Below are positions 15,205 to 24,595 of a stretch of DNA of 64,000 bases, one piece after another. Under the pieces are notes generated by a model. It did no database searches. It was given only the letters and a program-made list of their open reading frames with translations, and was not told where the DNA came from. This stretch comes from Lachnospiraceae bacterium (GTDB lineage Bacteria > Bacillota > Clostridia > Lachnospirales > Lachnospiraceae). The stretch covers positions 1 to 64,000 of the forward strand of contig QXXL01000036.1 of NCBI GenBank assembly GCA_009911505.1, in the 5' to 3' direction. A program made the translations under genes and the position numbers. The stretch's first letter is position 1. Each line of letters begins with the position of its first letter.

Positions 15205-17617
15205 TTGAAAATCATTTTAAAGTATATTTTAACAAACATACAGGAACGCAAGGCGAGAACTGCTGTTATGCTTCTGTCAATACTTCTATCCGCTATGTTA
15301 CTGTTTGTGTCCTTTTCTATTGGTGTGTCTTATGAAAGCGCACAGCGGAAAATGGCGCGTGGTATGGCAGGGAGTGCCACTGTTTCTGTGCAGAATATAG
15401 AGGGAGGCATAGATTTAGACGATATTCCTGCCCTATCTGACATAAAGGCAAAAGCGGGAATGTTGGAAGGAACTTCACTCTACCATGAGAATGGGTATTA
15501 TGAAACTGTTGATCTGCTTGCTGCTGATATGGAAGCATTAAATCAAATTAACAAACCACGTCTGCAAAACGGAGATGAAATAACGGGATTTACAGGCTAT
15601 CAGGTTATTTTGCCGGACAGGTTCACATCAAAGTATGAAATAGAAAAAGGCGATACCATTACTTTGCAGATAAATGGTTCGCCCATAGATTTTGAAGTGC
15701 TGGAAATTGTTAAAAGAGATTTTGGAGTGGGACGAGGGTTACAGTGAAATTTTGATTGAAGCTGCCGGACATATCACCACAAGCAATTTAATCTCTGAAT
15801 TGCGAAGCAATCTTGATACAGAAAAATACCGGGTATCAGAGATTGTCAATGAAATGCAGATAGCCGCCGACGCAAGACAGAAATCTATGCCGTTTTTCCT
15901 TATCAGCTTTTTTTCCCTGACTATGAGTATTTTTATTATTTACAGCAGCTATAAAGTTATTTCTTTAGACCGCTTACCAATAATCGGTACATTTCGCAGT
16001 ATCGGCGCAACAAAAAAAGCCGTAACCCGTATCTTGCTTTTAGAAAGCCTGTTTTATGGCTGCATGGGTGGGGTGATTGGTATTCCTGTTGGTATCTTAG
16101 TGTTAAAGGCTATTTTACAAGGGATGGGAAACTCATTAGCACAGGGAATAGAAATTCCTGTTATTATTTCTCTCCCCGGAGTTTTCCTCTCCTTTGCCGT
16201 TGCTGTAATCGTATCTTTGCTTTCTGCATGGCTACCAGTCCGCAGGGCAAGCCGTTTGCCGATAAAAGATGTTGTCTTAGGCACAGTGGAAGAACGGCAT
16301 ATTCCACGTCCTCTGATTGTTGGAATGGGAATAGTGTTGTTTGCTGTATCGGCGTTATTGCCGCATTTTGCGTCGGGCAATATGCTTTATCTTGCAGGGG
16401 GCTTTTCTTTATTGGGACTGATTGCAGCAACAATACTTGTAATACCAATCTTCACCAGTATTGTAAGTGTGGGGTTGGAGCGTTTTTATGGTGCGATAGC
16501 CGGGAATGAGGGCAGGATTGCCGCCCGTAACATGAAAGACAACAACAACACGACACAAAACATAACACTGTTGTTTATCAGCATATCTGCGATCATTGCG
16601 ATCAGCGTTGTTGGAAATTTTGTGACAACCTATATTAGCGACGTTTTTCATGGTGCGGAGCTTCAAGGCTTCGCAGACGGGCGTATGGAGCCGGAATTTG
16701 TGGAACAGGTAGAAAAAATGGAGGGTATTGATAAAGTGCTTCCTGCTTATGTATTTGAGAATACGATAAAAGCAGGAGGTACCACACTTTCCCGATTAGA
16801 GGGTACAGACAATTTGGAATGGTACAGTTCCATGTTGGCTCTTAATTATACGAATAACAGTTTTTTAGAACAGGCTGCGGCTTCCTTTCAGCGCAAAGAA
16901 CGTTCAGTCATTTTAAGTGAGGGGTGTTTGGAACGCACAGGCTTTTCTATCGGGGACGAAATAATTCTCTCAAATGGGACAGAGAGAGGCTCTTATATCA
17001 TTGTTGGTAGTTTCAAATCAAGGGCAACCAACGTAGAAGCTGTTATACCAGCTTTCTACGCCGTTTCAGACTTTGGGGCGGCAGTCTATGGCTTTTTAGC
17101 TTATACGGCCGCAGATCCCGACGCGATTATGGTACAGATACGGGCTTTGTTTGGGGAAACATCAAATTGGAGCCGCACCGTAGAGGAATTTAATTCAGAC
17201 GCACTTGCAACTGTTGGCGCATTTTTAGAACCAATGCACACCATGACCTATTTTATCCTGTTGCTTGCAACTGTCGGCGTTATCAACAATCTTTTGATTA
17301 ACTATATGCAGAAACGGCGCACGATTGCCATGTATAAATCCGTTGGACTATCCAATCGCCAAAACAGAAAAATGACGTTGATAGAGGGTTTTTCTTGCGG
17401 GCTTATCGGTGCAGTAATCGCTATTTTTGTTTCCTATATGGAAATACAAACAATTTTCCTTGTGGCAGCACCAAAAATCTCTATGTTGCCGGAACTGGAT
17501 TTATGGACGTTTTTTGCCGCAGGTGGATTAGGAATTTTCATTACGCTGCTTGGCTCTATTGTGCCAATCATAAAGAGCCGTAACATGAAACTGGTAGAAG
17601 AAATTAAATTTGAATAA
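15205..17617 (+). pseudogene. FtsX-type ABC transporter permease with internal deletion and frameshift
   Basis: A MacB/FtsX permease with two repeats of the FtsX domain. Frame 15205-15747 encodes the first membrane helix (residues 18-40) and the start of the extracellular domain. The remainder, 15727-17617, lies in another frame and carries three helices, the second extracellular domain and the last three helices, ending SRNMKLVEEIKFE. The break near 15717-15740 probably also removed several dozen codons. It lies between the FMN-binding gene and the ATPase. In related elements this permease and ATPase answer to the neighbouring two-component system, here also broken. Confidence 0.8.
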
Positions 17618-17631
17618 GGAGGCATTGTCAA

Positions 17632-18165
17632 ATGAGAGAATTAACAGAAAAAGTCGCTATTGAGGGAAAAAACATCGTAAAAGACTTTCAGCTTGGCGAT
17701 ACCAGAACAAGGGTATTGAAAAGTATATCTTTGAAAGTTTCACAGGGAGAATTTGTTTCTATCATGGGACAGTCCGGTTCCGGTAAAAGTACGCTGCTCT
17801 ATATTCTTGGCGGTCTTGATACGCCGACAAGCGGAGCTGTCTTTATGAATGGCATAGATATATCTAAACTGGGTGACGAAAAAATGAGCCGAATAAGGCG
17901 GCAGAATATAGGTTTTGTTTTTCAGTTTTATAACCTTATCCCCAACTTAAATGTAGAGGAAAATATCATGCTTCCGCTTTTGTTAGACGGAAAGAAAATG
18001 CGTGACTATAAAAAGTCGCTGACGGATATTTTAGAAATTGTCGGTTTATCTAACAGGAGAAAGCATACGCCCCGCGAGTTATCAGGCGGGCAGCAACAGC
18101 GCGTTGCAATAGCCCGCGCTTTGATTGGTAAGCCGCAAAGAGCAGTAGCCGAATTATTACAGTGA
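17632..18165 (+). pseudogene. ABC transporter ATPase truncated before Walker B
   Basis: LolD/MacB-type ATPase. Walker A is GQSGSGKST (residues 49-57), the Q-loop is GFVFQFYNLIPNLNVEENI and the signature is LSGGQQQRVAIARALIG. Homology ends at GKPQ near base 18133; the Walker B and D-loop region is missing and a short unrelated tail ends the frame. About 45 bases later the third rlmD 3' end begins, so the truncation coincides with the boundary of an inserted element. The truncated product would not hydrolyse ATP. Confidence 0.9.
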
Positions 18166-18177
18166 GTGACGGAATGA

Positions 18178-18288
18178 TTGCATGTGGAGACGGTTGTAAT
18201 GCTTCCCCACAAAAAACCCGACAGCGTAATCAACGTAAAAGTGGAGTTTGGCGAGGGTGAGGGCAAAGTGCCGCTCGATAATATCGCA
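18178..18288 (+). pseudogene. rlmD: rlmD 3'-end remnant (copy 3), cut by an insertion sequence
   Basis: The frame reads HVETVVMLPHKKPDSVINV and then the GEGEGKVPLDNIA stretch of copies 1 and 2. At base 18289 the match stops and IS3-type sequence starts. In DNA it is very close to copy 1, with only a few changes over 100 bases. It marks the right edge of the decayed element between 5.0 and 18.2 kb. Confidence 0.75.
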
Positions 18289-18861
18289 TGCTCCCCTTAA
18301 GGTAGACAGATGAAATAATAAAACTGTCACTATAAGGAGGAGCATTTTTTATGGGACAACATTCAAAATACTCTTTTGAAATGAATTAGATGCTGTCACA
18401 AAGTATCTGGAGGGAAGCTGTTCAACAGAAAGTATCGACCGAAGTCTGGGAACGGGTGGAAACCGTAAAATACTGTATGGGCATGAAATGGACTATGCGC
18501 AGACAGCAGAAAAATACCAGGTATCCTGCCAACAGATTTACCAATGGACAAGGAAATACCAGTCAAACGGCGCAGAAGGGCTTATTGACAAAAGGGGGGG
18601 AAGAAAACCTGAAACTGAAATGTCTGAACTAGAGAAGCTGCGTGTAGATAATAAGCTTCTTCAAGCGGAAAAGCGCAGAGCCCGGCTGGAGACCGCTTTC
18701 TTAAAAAAACCCGACGAAACCGAAAGGAGGCGGTTCTAAGCCAGATACAAAATGAGACGGTTTATCTGGCGATACAGGAAATATATGATGAGCAGGGATG
18801 CCCTATATCGGAACCCTGCAGATTTGCGGGAATTACCCTATATAGAGGCGGATACGTTTAA
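18289..18861 (+). mobile_element. IS3-family element remnant (orfA with frameshift, orfB stub)
   Basis: The left end TGCTCCCCTTAAGGTAGAC begins right at the rlmD break. OrfA starts at ATG 18351 (MGQHSKYSFEM) behind AAGGAGGAG. One missing base near 18385 shifts the frame, after which the helix-turn-helix protein continues (YAQTAEKYQVSCQQIYQWTR) to 18739. OrfB begins in a frame overlapping the orfA end (LSQIQNETVYLAIQEIYDE), as usual for the programmed frameshift in IS3, but is cut after about 40 codons. The integrase domain is absent, so the element is dead. Confidence 0.85.
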
Positions 18862-19536
18862 TATTACTATCAATGATGTAACCGAATGCATTGGCATCAT
18901 TTGCAGCCTGAATGATGGCATTATACTTGTTTTCAGCATATGTAAGGCCAAAGCGGGCTGTAGATTTTATCACATCAATAATCTCTTGCTTGAAAAAATG
19001 CCAAGGTACTGGGGAAAAGCCATGCGTAATTGGCCCAGGAGCTTATTCACATAAGCACTGCGGTTATCCATTAAGCCGTAGTATTCACGACACAGGTTAC
19101 GGCAGTTTAAGGCAAGGTCAGATGGCATAAGAGAAACCTTTAAATCAGGTTTCAAACCAACTAAAGCAGCTTTTTTAGAATCAAAAGGGTCATTATGTAC
19201 TTTTCTTATATTTATGTTTGTGCTATTCTTAGTGATGATAGGATTTATAACCGATCAGCTAAAACCCTTATCACGAAGATAGCAGAAGAGTGGGTAATGA
19301 TAAATTCCCGTGGATTCGAGGAAAATGCGGCTTTCCAAAGAATACAACCCTTCTGCTTCTTTTATTTTAGAAACAGCGGTTGTAAGGGAATTCATGCTAT
19401 TGTGTAGGATTTTATAAGGTTTTCCTACGAATTGTTGGTTGGGAAGTGCGATAGACATCCAGGAGAAGTCAGCACCGACATCAATACCAACAGAGATAAA
19501 TAATCCATCAAGATTAAAAATAACTTTGTTTGACAT
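18845..19536 (-). mobile_element. IS110-family transposase remnant, several frame breaks
   Basis: The minus-strand frame from 19536 begins MSNKVIFNLDG and gives ISVGIDVGADFSWMSIALPN, the N-terminal DEDD domain with its first Asp. It breaks at 19255, and resumes as DLALNCRNLCREYYGLMDNRS (19155-18970) and further to about 18850. It differs from the IS110 fragment at 11540. Between 19537 and 19843 there is about 300 bases of IS110 end sequence and the leader of the next gene; I see nothing else there. Confidence 0.75.
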
Positions 19537-19843
19537 GAGCAAAAGCTCCTTTCTGATAGGAATCCATTTCCAATCTGGCAGGTACACAACCTAGCGTGTT
19601 ATTTGGGTTAGGTATCTGCTGACAAATCAGCATCCCAGGGAGACGGGCATTCTTTGTCCTATCCAAAGAGATAATACCTTATGTTTTATCTGGTGTCTAT
19701 CAGGAACCATCAGACATGATAATTATTTACGATAACATCTGATGAAGGAAGAACACTTTCTTCTGTTATCTGATTTTATAGAAACTTGTTAATCAAGTAG
19801 CCTTATTGACTACATCATTACTATACTAGAGAGGTGATTTTTA

Positions 19844-20587
19844 GTGAATACATATAAGACCTCGGAAGTAGCAAAAATCATTGGCATACATCCGAATACC
19901 GTACGGATGTATGAGGAATGGGGATTGATACCAGAAGCGAAACGGAAACCGAATGGCTACCGAGTGTTTACTGATTTCCATATTGAACAACTTCGGCTTG
20001 CACGCATTGCTTTTCAAATTGAGGTGCTTCAGAACGGATTAAGGAAAAAGATTGTAGAAACCGTCAAGATTTCTGCAAAGGGCGATTTTGATAAGGCTCT
20101 TTGTTTTGCGGAGGAATACCGAACCCAAATACAGAAAGAGCAAAGCAACGCCGAGGAAGCGATTCAGATTGCAAAGCAGATTTTATCTGGCAAGTCGGCG
20201 GAGCAATCTCTTTGTTTAAGACGAAAGGAGGTCTCAGGCTATCTGGATATTTCTATGGATGCACTTAGAAATTGGGAATTGAACGGTTTGCTTCGGGTAA
20301 AACGGAAACAGAACGGATACCGCTTCTATACAGGCGAGGATATTGAGCGGCTAAAGATAATACGGTCACTCCGTTGTGCCAATTACTCATTAGAAGCAAT
20401 CCTGCGGATGCTGAATGCCCTTGAGCATAATCCGCAGGCAAATATTGAACAGGTGCTGAACACGCCGAAAGAGGACGCCGATATTATTTCCGTTTGCGAC
20501 AGGCTGATTGTATCATTGCAGGCAGCCGAAAAAAATGCAGAAAAGATGATAGAGATTCTTACCGATATGAAAAAGGAATTTTCTTAA
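19844..20587 (+). CDS. regulator with two MerR-type helix-turn-helix domains
   Basis: A 247-residue protein with a GTG start at 19844 behind GAGAGGTGA. The first MerR domain is residues 1-70 (SEVAKIIGIHPNTVRMYEEWGLIPE, GYRVFTDFHIEQLRLAR). A second, similar domain is at about 120-190 (RRKEVSGYLDISMDALRNWELNGLL, GYRFYTGEDIERLKIIRSL). Two DNA-binding domains in one chain are unusual for MerR proteins, which normally act as dimers of single domains. It is followed after 73 bases by an ABC transporter pair, which it probably controls. Confidence 0.8.
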   Translation: MNTYKTSEVAKIIGIHPNTVRMYEEWGLIPEAKRKPNGYRVFTDFHIEQLRLARIAFQIEVLQNGLRKKIVETVKISAKGDFDKALCFAEEYRTQIQKEQSNAEEAIQIAKQILSGKSAEQSLCLRRKEVSGYLDISMDALRNWELNGLLRVKRKQNGYRFYTGEDIERLKIIRSLRCANYSLEAILRMLNALEHNPQANIEQVLNTPKEDADIISVCDRLIVSLQAAEKNAEKMIEILTDMKKEFS

Positions 20588-20660
20588 CCCTACATTTTAA
20601 CACCAACCTTTTTTTCGCTGTTAAGATAAGAGCCACAACAGCAAAAGGAGGATAAGACAG

Positions 20661-21395
20661 ATGAATGAAATCATCAGCGTAAAGCAGCTCTCAAAATCAT
20701 ATGGCGGACTGACTGCCGTGCAGGGGCTGGATTTGTCAGTCACGCAGGGGACGGTTTTCGGGCTGCTTGGAGCGAACGGTGCAGGAAAAAGCACTACGAT
20801 TGAATGTATGTTAGGCACAAGGAAATTCGATGCAGGCACGGTTTCTATTTTAGGGATGAACCCGCTCCTGCAAAGGAAACAGCTTTTTGAAAATGTCGGC
20901 GTGCAATTACAAGAAGCGAATTACCAAGACAAAGTGACGGTTGCTGAATTATGCGAGGTAACGCAGTCACTCTATCGGAATGCCGCAGACTATGGGGAGC
21001 TTCTGAAACAATTTGGTATTTTCGATAAAGCAAAAAGCATGGTCAAGGAGCTTTCGGGAGGACAGCGGCAAAAGCTGTTTATTGTTTTAGCTCTGATACC
21101 ACAGCCTAAAGTTGTTTTTCTGGATGAGCTGACGACAGGGCTTGATGCAAAAGCCAGACGGGAGGTATGGAAAATCTTATCTGACCTCAAAGAAAAAGGA
21201 ATGACAATTTTTCTGACTTCACATTTTATGGACGAGGTAGAAGCGTTGTGCGACTGGGTCTGCATACTCAAAAAAGGAAAAGCTGTTTTTTATGGAACGG
21301 TAGAAGAAGCCATTGCAGGAAGTCCGTATGACAAATTTGAAGATGCGTATTTGTGGTATTCTGATGAGGAGGCAAGCAATAATGAAAACATTTAA
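20661..21395 (+). CDS. ABC transporter ATPase (drug or lipid exporter type)
   Basis: A 244-residue ATPase with Walker A GANGAGKST (residues 38-46), Q-loop GVQLQEANYQ, signature LSGGQRQKL, Walker B KVVFLDELTTGLD and the H-loop TSHFMDEVE. The short linker and the C-terminal PYDKFEDAYLWY are typical of the CcmA/DrrA-like group. A GGAGG site precedes it. Its end overlaps the permease start by 14 bases. The pair should export a small hydrophobic substrate, with the MerR-like gene upstream as the probable sensor. All motifs are intact, unlike in the ABC system at 15-18 kb. Confidence 0.9.
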   Translation: MNEIISVKQLSKSYGGLTAVQGLDLSVTQGTVFGLLGANGAGKSTTIECMLGTRKFDAGTVSILGMNPLLQRKQLFENVGVQLQEANYQDKVTVAELCEVTQSLYRNAADYGELLKQFGIFDKAKSMVKELSGGQRQKLFIVLALIPQPKVVFLDELTTGLDAKARREVWKILSDLKEKGMTIFLTSHFMDEVEALCDWVCILKKGKAVFYGTVEEAIAGSPYDKFEDAYLWYSDEEASNNENI

Positions 21396-22125
21396 AACAA
21401 TGCTGAAAAATGAAATGAAACTTTCCCTGCGTGATATGAACATGGTAATATTTGCAATCTGCATTCCCCTTGTAGTTTTGATTATACTAGGCGTTATTTA
21501 TGGTAATAAGCCTGCTTCCTCCGGTGCGGCGTACACGTTTCTGGAACAGTCCTTTGGTGCTTTGACAACGATTGCGGTTTGTGCAGGCGGCGTTATGGGA
21601 CTGCCCCTTGTAGTATCTGATTACCGAAACAGAAAGATATTGAAGCGTTTTAAGGTTACCCCTGTCAGCCCTGCGATGATTTTAGCGGTGCAGGTTGCGA
21701 TTTACACAATTTATTCCGTGGCATCGCTTATACTGCTTTATATCGTTTCAGCACTCTTTTTTGGATTTCATATGGGCGGCTCTATGATTGCTTTTCTCGG
21801 TAGCTATCTGTTAGTCATGCTGTCGATATTCAGCATCGGCATGATGGTAGGCGGGATTTCCCCGAACTCCCAGACGGCGAGCGTGATAGCAAGCCTGCTT
21901 TACTTCCCGATGCTTATTTTTTCTGGAGCAACGCTGCCGTATGAGGTAATGCCAAGTGCCTTGCAAAAGGTGGCGGATATTCTGCCATTGACACAGGGAA
22001 TAAAACTATTGAAAGCTGCTTCATTAGGGCTTCCGATAGAAAACGTCTTTGTTCCAATTATTGTTATGGTGGTACTTGCTGCCATTTGCATCGGAGTGTC
22101 CCTTCGTTTTTTCAAATGGGAGTAG
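21382..22125 (+). CDS. ABC-2 type exporter permease
   Basis: A 247-residue membrane protein with the start at ATG 21382, after GAGGAGG, overlapping the ATPase gene. Six hydrophobic segments are visible. The ABC2_membrane signature is NRKILKRFKVTPVSPAMIL near residue 84 and the FPMLIFSGATLPYEVMP region near 175. It partners the ATPase just upstream. The DNA of its stop codon also contains the start of the KTR-recombinase chimera (ATGGGAGTAG). Confidence 0.9.
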   Translation: MKTFKTMLKNEMKLSLRDMNMVIFAICIPLVVLIILGVIYGNKPASSGAAYTFLEQSFGALTTIAVCAGGVMGLPLVVSDYRNRKILKRFKVTPVSPAMILAVQVAIYTIYSVASLILLYIVSALFFGFHMGGSMIAFLGSYLLVMLSIFSIGMMVGGISPNSQTASVIASLLYFPMLIFSGATLPYEVMPSALQKVADILPLTQGIKLLKAASLGLPIENVFVPIIVMVVLAAICIGVSLRFFKWE

Positions 22126-22800
22126 CAGATAACGCAGAGTGGCTGTTATGCCCTGTCTGCGGAAATAAAACAAGACTAAAAATAAGGGGAGATACAGAAC
22201 TTAAGAATTTTCCCATTTATTGTTCAAAATGTAAGCAGGAAACATTGATAGAATTAACAAATTTACAAGTAATAGTCATTAAAGAGCCAGACACTTTAGA
22301 TGCAGGAAAATCGGGGAAGTCAATCGAGGGGCGACCCGCATTTAAGAAAATGCTGTCCGATATAAAAAACGGATTGGAAATAGAGTATATCCTTGTCTAT
22401 AAACTTTCACGTTTTGGGAGAAATGCGGCAGATATTCTAAATTCATTGGAGTTTGTTCAGTCTTATGGGATAAACCTTATCTGCATTGAAGAGGGGATTG
22501 GCTCATCTCAGACAAGCGGAAAGCTGCTCATATCTGTCCTGTCAGCGGTTGCAGAGATTGAGAGGGAAAATATCATTGAGCAGACCATGAACGGACGCAG
22601 GGAAAAAGAAGCCGAAGCAATCCGAATTATATCTGATAAGTTTGGAAATTCAGGCATAGGGGCATAGGGCTTGGCGGTGTTGCAAAATACCTTAATCTGC
22701 AAGGAATAAAGAAGATACTTCGCCAGAATGGAAAGTTAGAAACATGGAGCAGCCATTTAATACGGCAGAAGACGCTTGTAAAAGGCTTAAACGGCAAAAT
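22116..22800 (+). pseudogene. KTR zinc-ribbon protein fused to a serine recombinase fragment
   Basis: From ATG 22116 the first 59 residues are a cysteine-rich KTR protein (LLCPVCGNKT, IYCSKCKQET), a paralogue of the one at 6831. The conserved tail KEPDTLDA then joins without a stop to the middle of a large serine recombinase: GRPAFKKMLSDIKNG, VYKLSRFGRNAADILNSLEF, SAVAEIERENIIEQTMNGR. The N-terminal catalytic serine segment is missing. The frame stops at 22667, but recombinase-domain sequence (GGVAKYLNLQGIKKILRQNG) continues in another frame. It is inactive. The 22800-22998 stretch encodes no gene I recognise. Confidence 0.75.
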
Positions 22801-23069
22801 GGGAAGCTATGATGCGTACCTGATCCCGGAAGGGGTGAAGGAGTTACTATACGAGAGACGGGAAGGGATCCAGGGGTTTCAGTATCAGTTGAAACTGGAA
22901 TTTCCGCAGGGGAAACAAGAATCCCGAAAAAGGCCAAATACCCCGTATCAAGCTGACGGGGCATTTGGCTCTCGCGGCATTCGTCAAATATCCATATAAG
23001 CATGGCTGTTTTTCATTGTTCGCGGAAATAAAGGTGGCGTGCAAGCGTAAAAGATGTTAAAATAGTTAT

Positions 23070-23180
23070 GGTTCATCTGTGCAGGGGTGCGGCTTTCTTA
23101 AGAAGGCTTTCGCATGACACTTTTTTCGATAGCGTAGGCTTAGTGGTGTTATCATGTCGAAGCAGATGAACCTTTTGTAA
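23070..23180 (+). ncRNA. candidate structured RNA with 10-bp closing stem
   Basis: GGTTCATCTG (23070-23079) pairs perfectly with CAGATGAACC (23163-23172), followed by TTTTGT. Inside are a hairpin on the near-palindrome GCTTTCTTAAGAAGGC with flanking TGCG/CGCA, and a possible pairing of ATGACAC with GTGTTATCAT. This is the main feature of the 22998-23266 gap. I do not recognise the class. Confidence 0.4.
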
Positions 23181-23266
23181 AATGTATAGACATTGAGCGG
23201 GGGGGAGAGCGGGAAAGAAACCGCATTTTAGGGATAAGAAAATCGGGATCGATGGAGGTCCTCAAT

Positions 23267-23589
23267 ATGGTTGGAAGAATTATTGGACTGGTATCTTGTT
23301 TGATGTGTGCTGTTCCATTTTTAATTATTTCTGTCTACAATAAAGATAGTAAAGAGCCAATCAGTTTTTGGAGCGGAGATACAACGTTAAAATCGAAAGT
23401 CAAGAATATAATGGAATATAATTATAAAATGGCGGCTTATACAAAAGGTATGCCATTGCATTTTTAAGTTCAGGAATAGGATGGCTGGTTTTGCCTGCCC
23501 TTGACGTTATTATGACTTGTTTCGATTGTACGCTGGGTATTTATCTTATGTATCGAAACTATAAAAAATTACTAAATTCATGTATATAG
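23267..23589 (+). pseudogene. small membrane protein gene with a frameshift
   Basis: ATG 23267 lies behind GGAGGTCCTC. The frame MVGRIIGLVSCLMCAVPFL encodes one signal-like membrane segment and stops at 23467. One base near 23436 appears to be missing: in the other frame the protein continues LYKRYAIAFLSSGIGWLVLP and ends YRNYKKLLNSCI at 23589. The full product would be about 107 residues with two or three membrane segments. The family was not recognised. It overlaps the start of the next small gene (ATG 23580). Confidence 0.55.
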
Positions 23590-23741
23590 GAAAGCGGGAC
23601 AGAAGCATAGCATTCATCACTTTAACATTTATTGGGGATGGATATGTCCTTTTTAATGATGGAAAAGTTAATGCAGGATATGCTTGTGTACCTATGATTT
23701 TTGCGTTGATTTCTATCTCTTTTTATCGAAAGTACAAATGA
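23580..23741 (+). CDS. 53-residue membrane protein, homologue of the one at 51810
   Basis: This short frame begins MYIGKRDRSIAFITLTFIGD and ends ISISFYRKYK. Its core TFIGDGYVLFNDGKVNAGYA and VPMIFAL aligns closely with TFIGAAYVLYNEGGVSAGYA and VPMMFAL of the protein at 51810. That conserved match is the main evidence that it is real, because it has no strong ribosome site. One membrane hairpin is predicted. The function is unknown. Confidence 0.5.
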   Translation: MYIGKRDRSIAFITLTFIGDGYVLFNDGKVNAGYACVPMIFALISISFYRKYK

Positions 23742-23746
23742 TGGGC

Positions 23747-23786
23747 AAATTCCTGTTTTATTGAGAGGTTGCAGAGCATCAAATCG
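23747..23786 (+). repeat. about 40-nt linker repeat, copy 1
   Basis: AAATTCCTGTTTTATTGAGA is the start of a 40-base segment similar to 24186-24226. Both lie a short way upstream of small genes and may be parts of ancestral repeated gene cassettes. Confidence 0.5.
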
Positions 23787-23861
23787 TTGTTTGGCGATTT
23801 GGTAAATCCTAATAAATTAATTTTATAGGGAACAGAAACTTTGAATTTGGAGGGGATTGTT

Positions 23862-24176
23862 ATGACGGAAACGATGGGTGTTGCGATTGGAATAGGTGTA
23901 TTTGCACTTGTTATTATATATCTTGGTTGTTTGATGTGGAAAAAGGAAAAAATCACTTTGCTTCATAGTTATCATTATGACAAAGTGTCACCAAGAGATA
24001 AAAAGGTTTTTTGTAAAATATCAGGTTGTGGTGTAATCTTTATTGGAATTGGTCTTTTGGTGACTGCTATAATAATCGGTATAACAGATTCAGCATTAAG
24101 TTTTATCGCTTTTGCATTTGGATTTGTTGTGGGATTGGCGTTGCTGATTTATGCAGGAGCAAAATATAACCGCTAA
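23862..24176 (+). CDS. DUF3784 membrane protein
   Basis: A 104-residue protein starting at ATG 23862 after GGAGGGGATT. There are three membrane segments (residues 4-24, 53-73, 79-97). Between the first two is the cytoplasmic phrase YHYDKVSPRDKKVFCKISGCG, characteristic of DUF3784. Such proteins often occur in immunity-gene clusters of Firmicutes; the role is unknown. It lies between two linker repeats and beside a SUKH-like gene. Confidence 0.7.
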   Translation: MTETMGVAIGIGVFALVIIYLGCLMWKKEKITLLHSYHYDKVSPRDKKVFCKISGCGVIFIGIGLLVTAIIIGITDSALSFIAFAFGFVVGLALLIYAGAKYNR

Positions 24177-24185
24177 TAGAGAAGA

Positions 24186-24226
24186 AAATTCCAGTTTATC
24201 GGGAAGTTACAGAGAATAAAAAATCG
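24186..24226 (+). repeat. about 40-nt linker repeat, copy 2
   Basis: AAATTCCAGTTTATCGGGAA opens the segment similar to 23747-23786. It lies immediately upstream of the SUKH-like gene. Confidence 0.5.
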
Positions 24227-24259
24227 GCATTTACGGAGGAACTGTATATATTTGAAAAA

Positions 24260-24580
24260 ATGAGTAAAGCGCTTACCAGAGAAGATATAGAAACAGAGGT
24301 TTACGTTTTTCTTCCATTAAAACATCGTTATTGTGACATTCCCATAGGAACAGCGGAGGAAAAATATTTATTGTTCAAAGGGAAATCCCCTTTGATGGCC
24401 TCTTATTTTCCCTTTGCTAATGACTATGGAGCGAATCCGATTTGTGTCAATTTGAAGGGCGGAGGAGTTTATATTATATATATGGATTTGGGAGAATTGG
24501 AGGATAGATGTTTCCGCCGTATTGCAGAGAGTTTTCTGGAATTTGTAGAATCTTTGTCCGAAGACAGCATGGACGGTTAG
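24260..24580 (+). CDS. SMI1/KNR4 (SUKH) family protein, possibly an immunity protein
   Basis: A 106-residue protein. The C-terminal half has SUKH features: YFPFANDYGANPICVNLKGGGVYII and a final helix RIAESFLEFVESL. Family members are about 140 residues, so the N-terminus is short. A TTG at 24251, closer to the GGAGG at 24235, could extend it by three codons. SUKH proteins often neutralise polymorphic toxins, but no toxin gene is nearby. It could be an orphan immunity gene protecting against toxins of neighbours. Confidence 0.7.
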   Translation: MSKALTREDIETEVYVFLPLKHRYCDIPIGTAEEKYLLFKGKSPLMASYFPFANDYGANPICVNLKGGGVYIIYMDLGELEDRCFRRIAESFLEFVESLSEDSMDG

Positions 24581-24595
24581 GGATTGGAGGAAACT

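Noticed and set aside
15692-17617. An independent 641-residue permease with an ATG at 15692
   Set aside because: The first dozen codons overlap the end of the other frame and do not belong to the family; the permease clearly began at 15205 and was broken.
22692-23003. A 103-codon minus-strand frame between the recombinase remnant and the structured segment
   Set aside because: It lies opposite recombinase-type sequence on the plus strand and has no recognisable motif or ribosome site.
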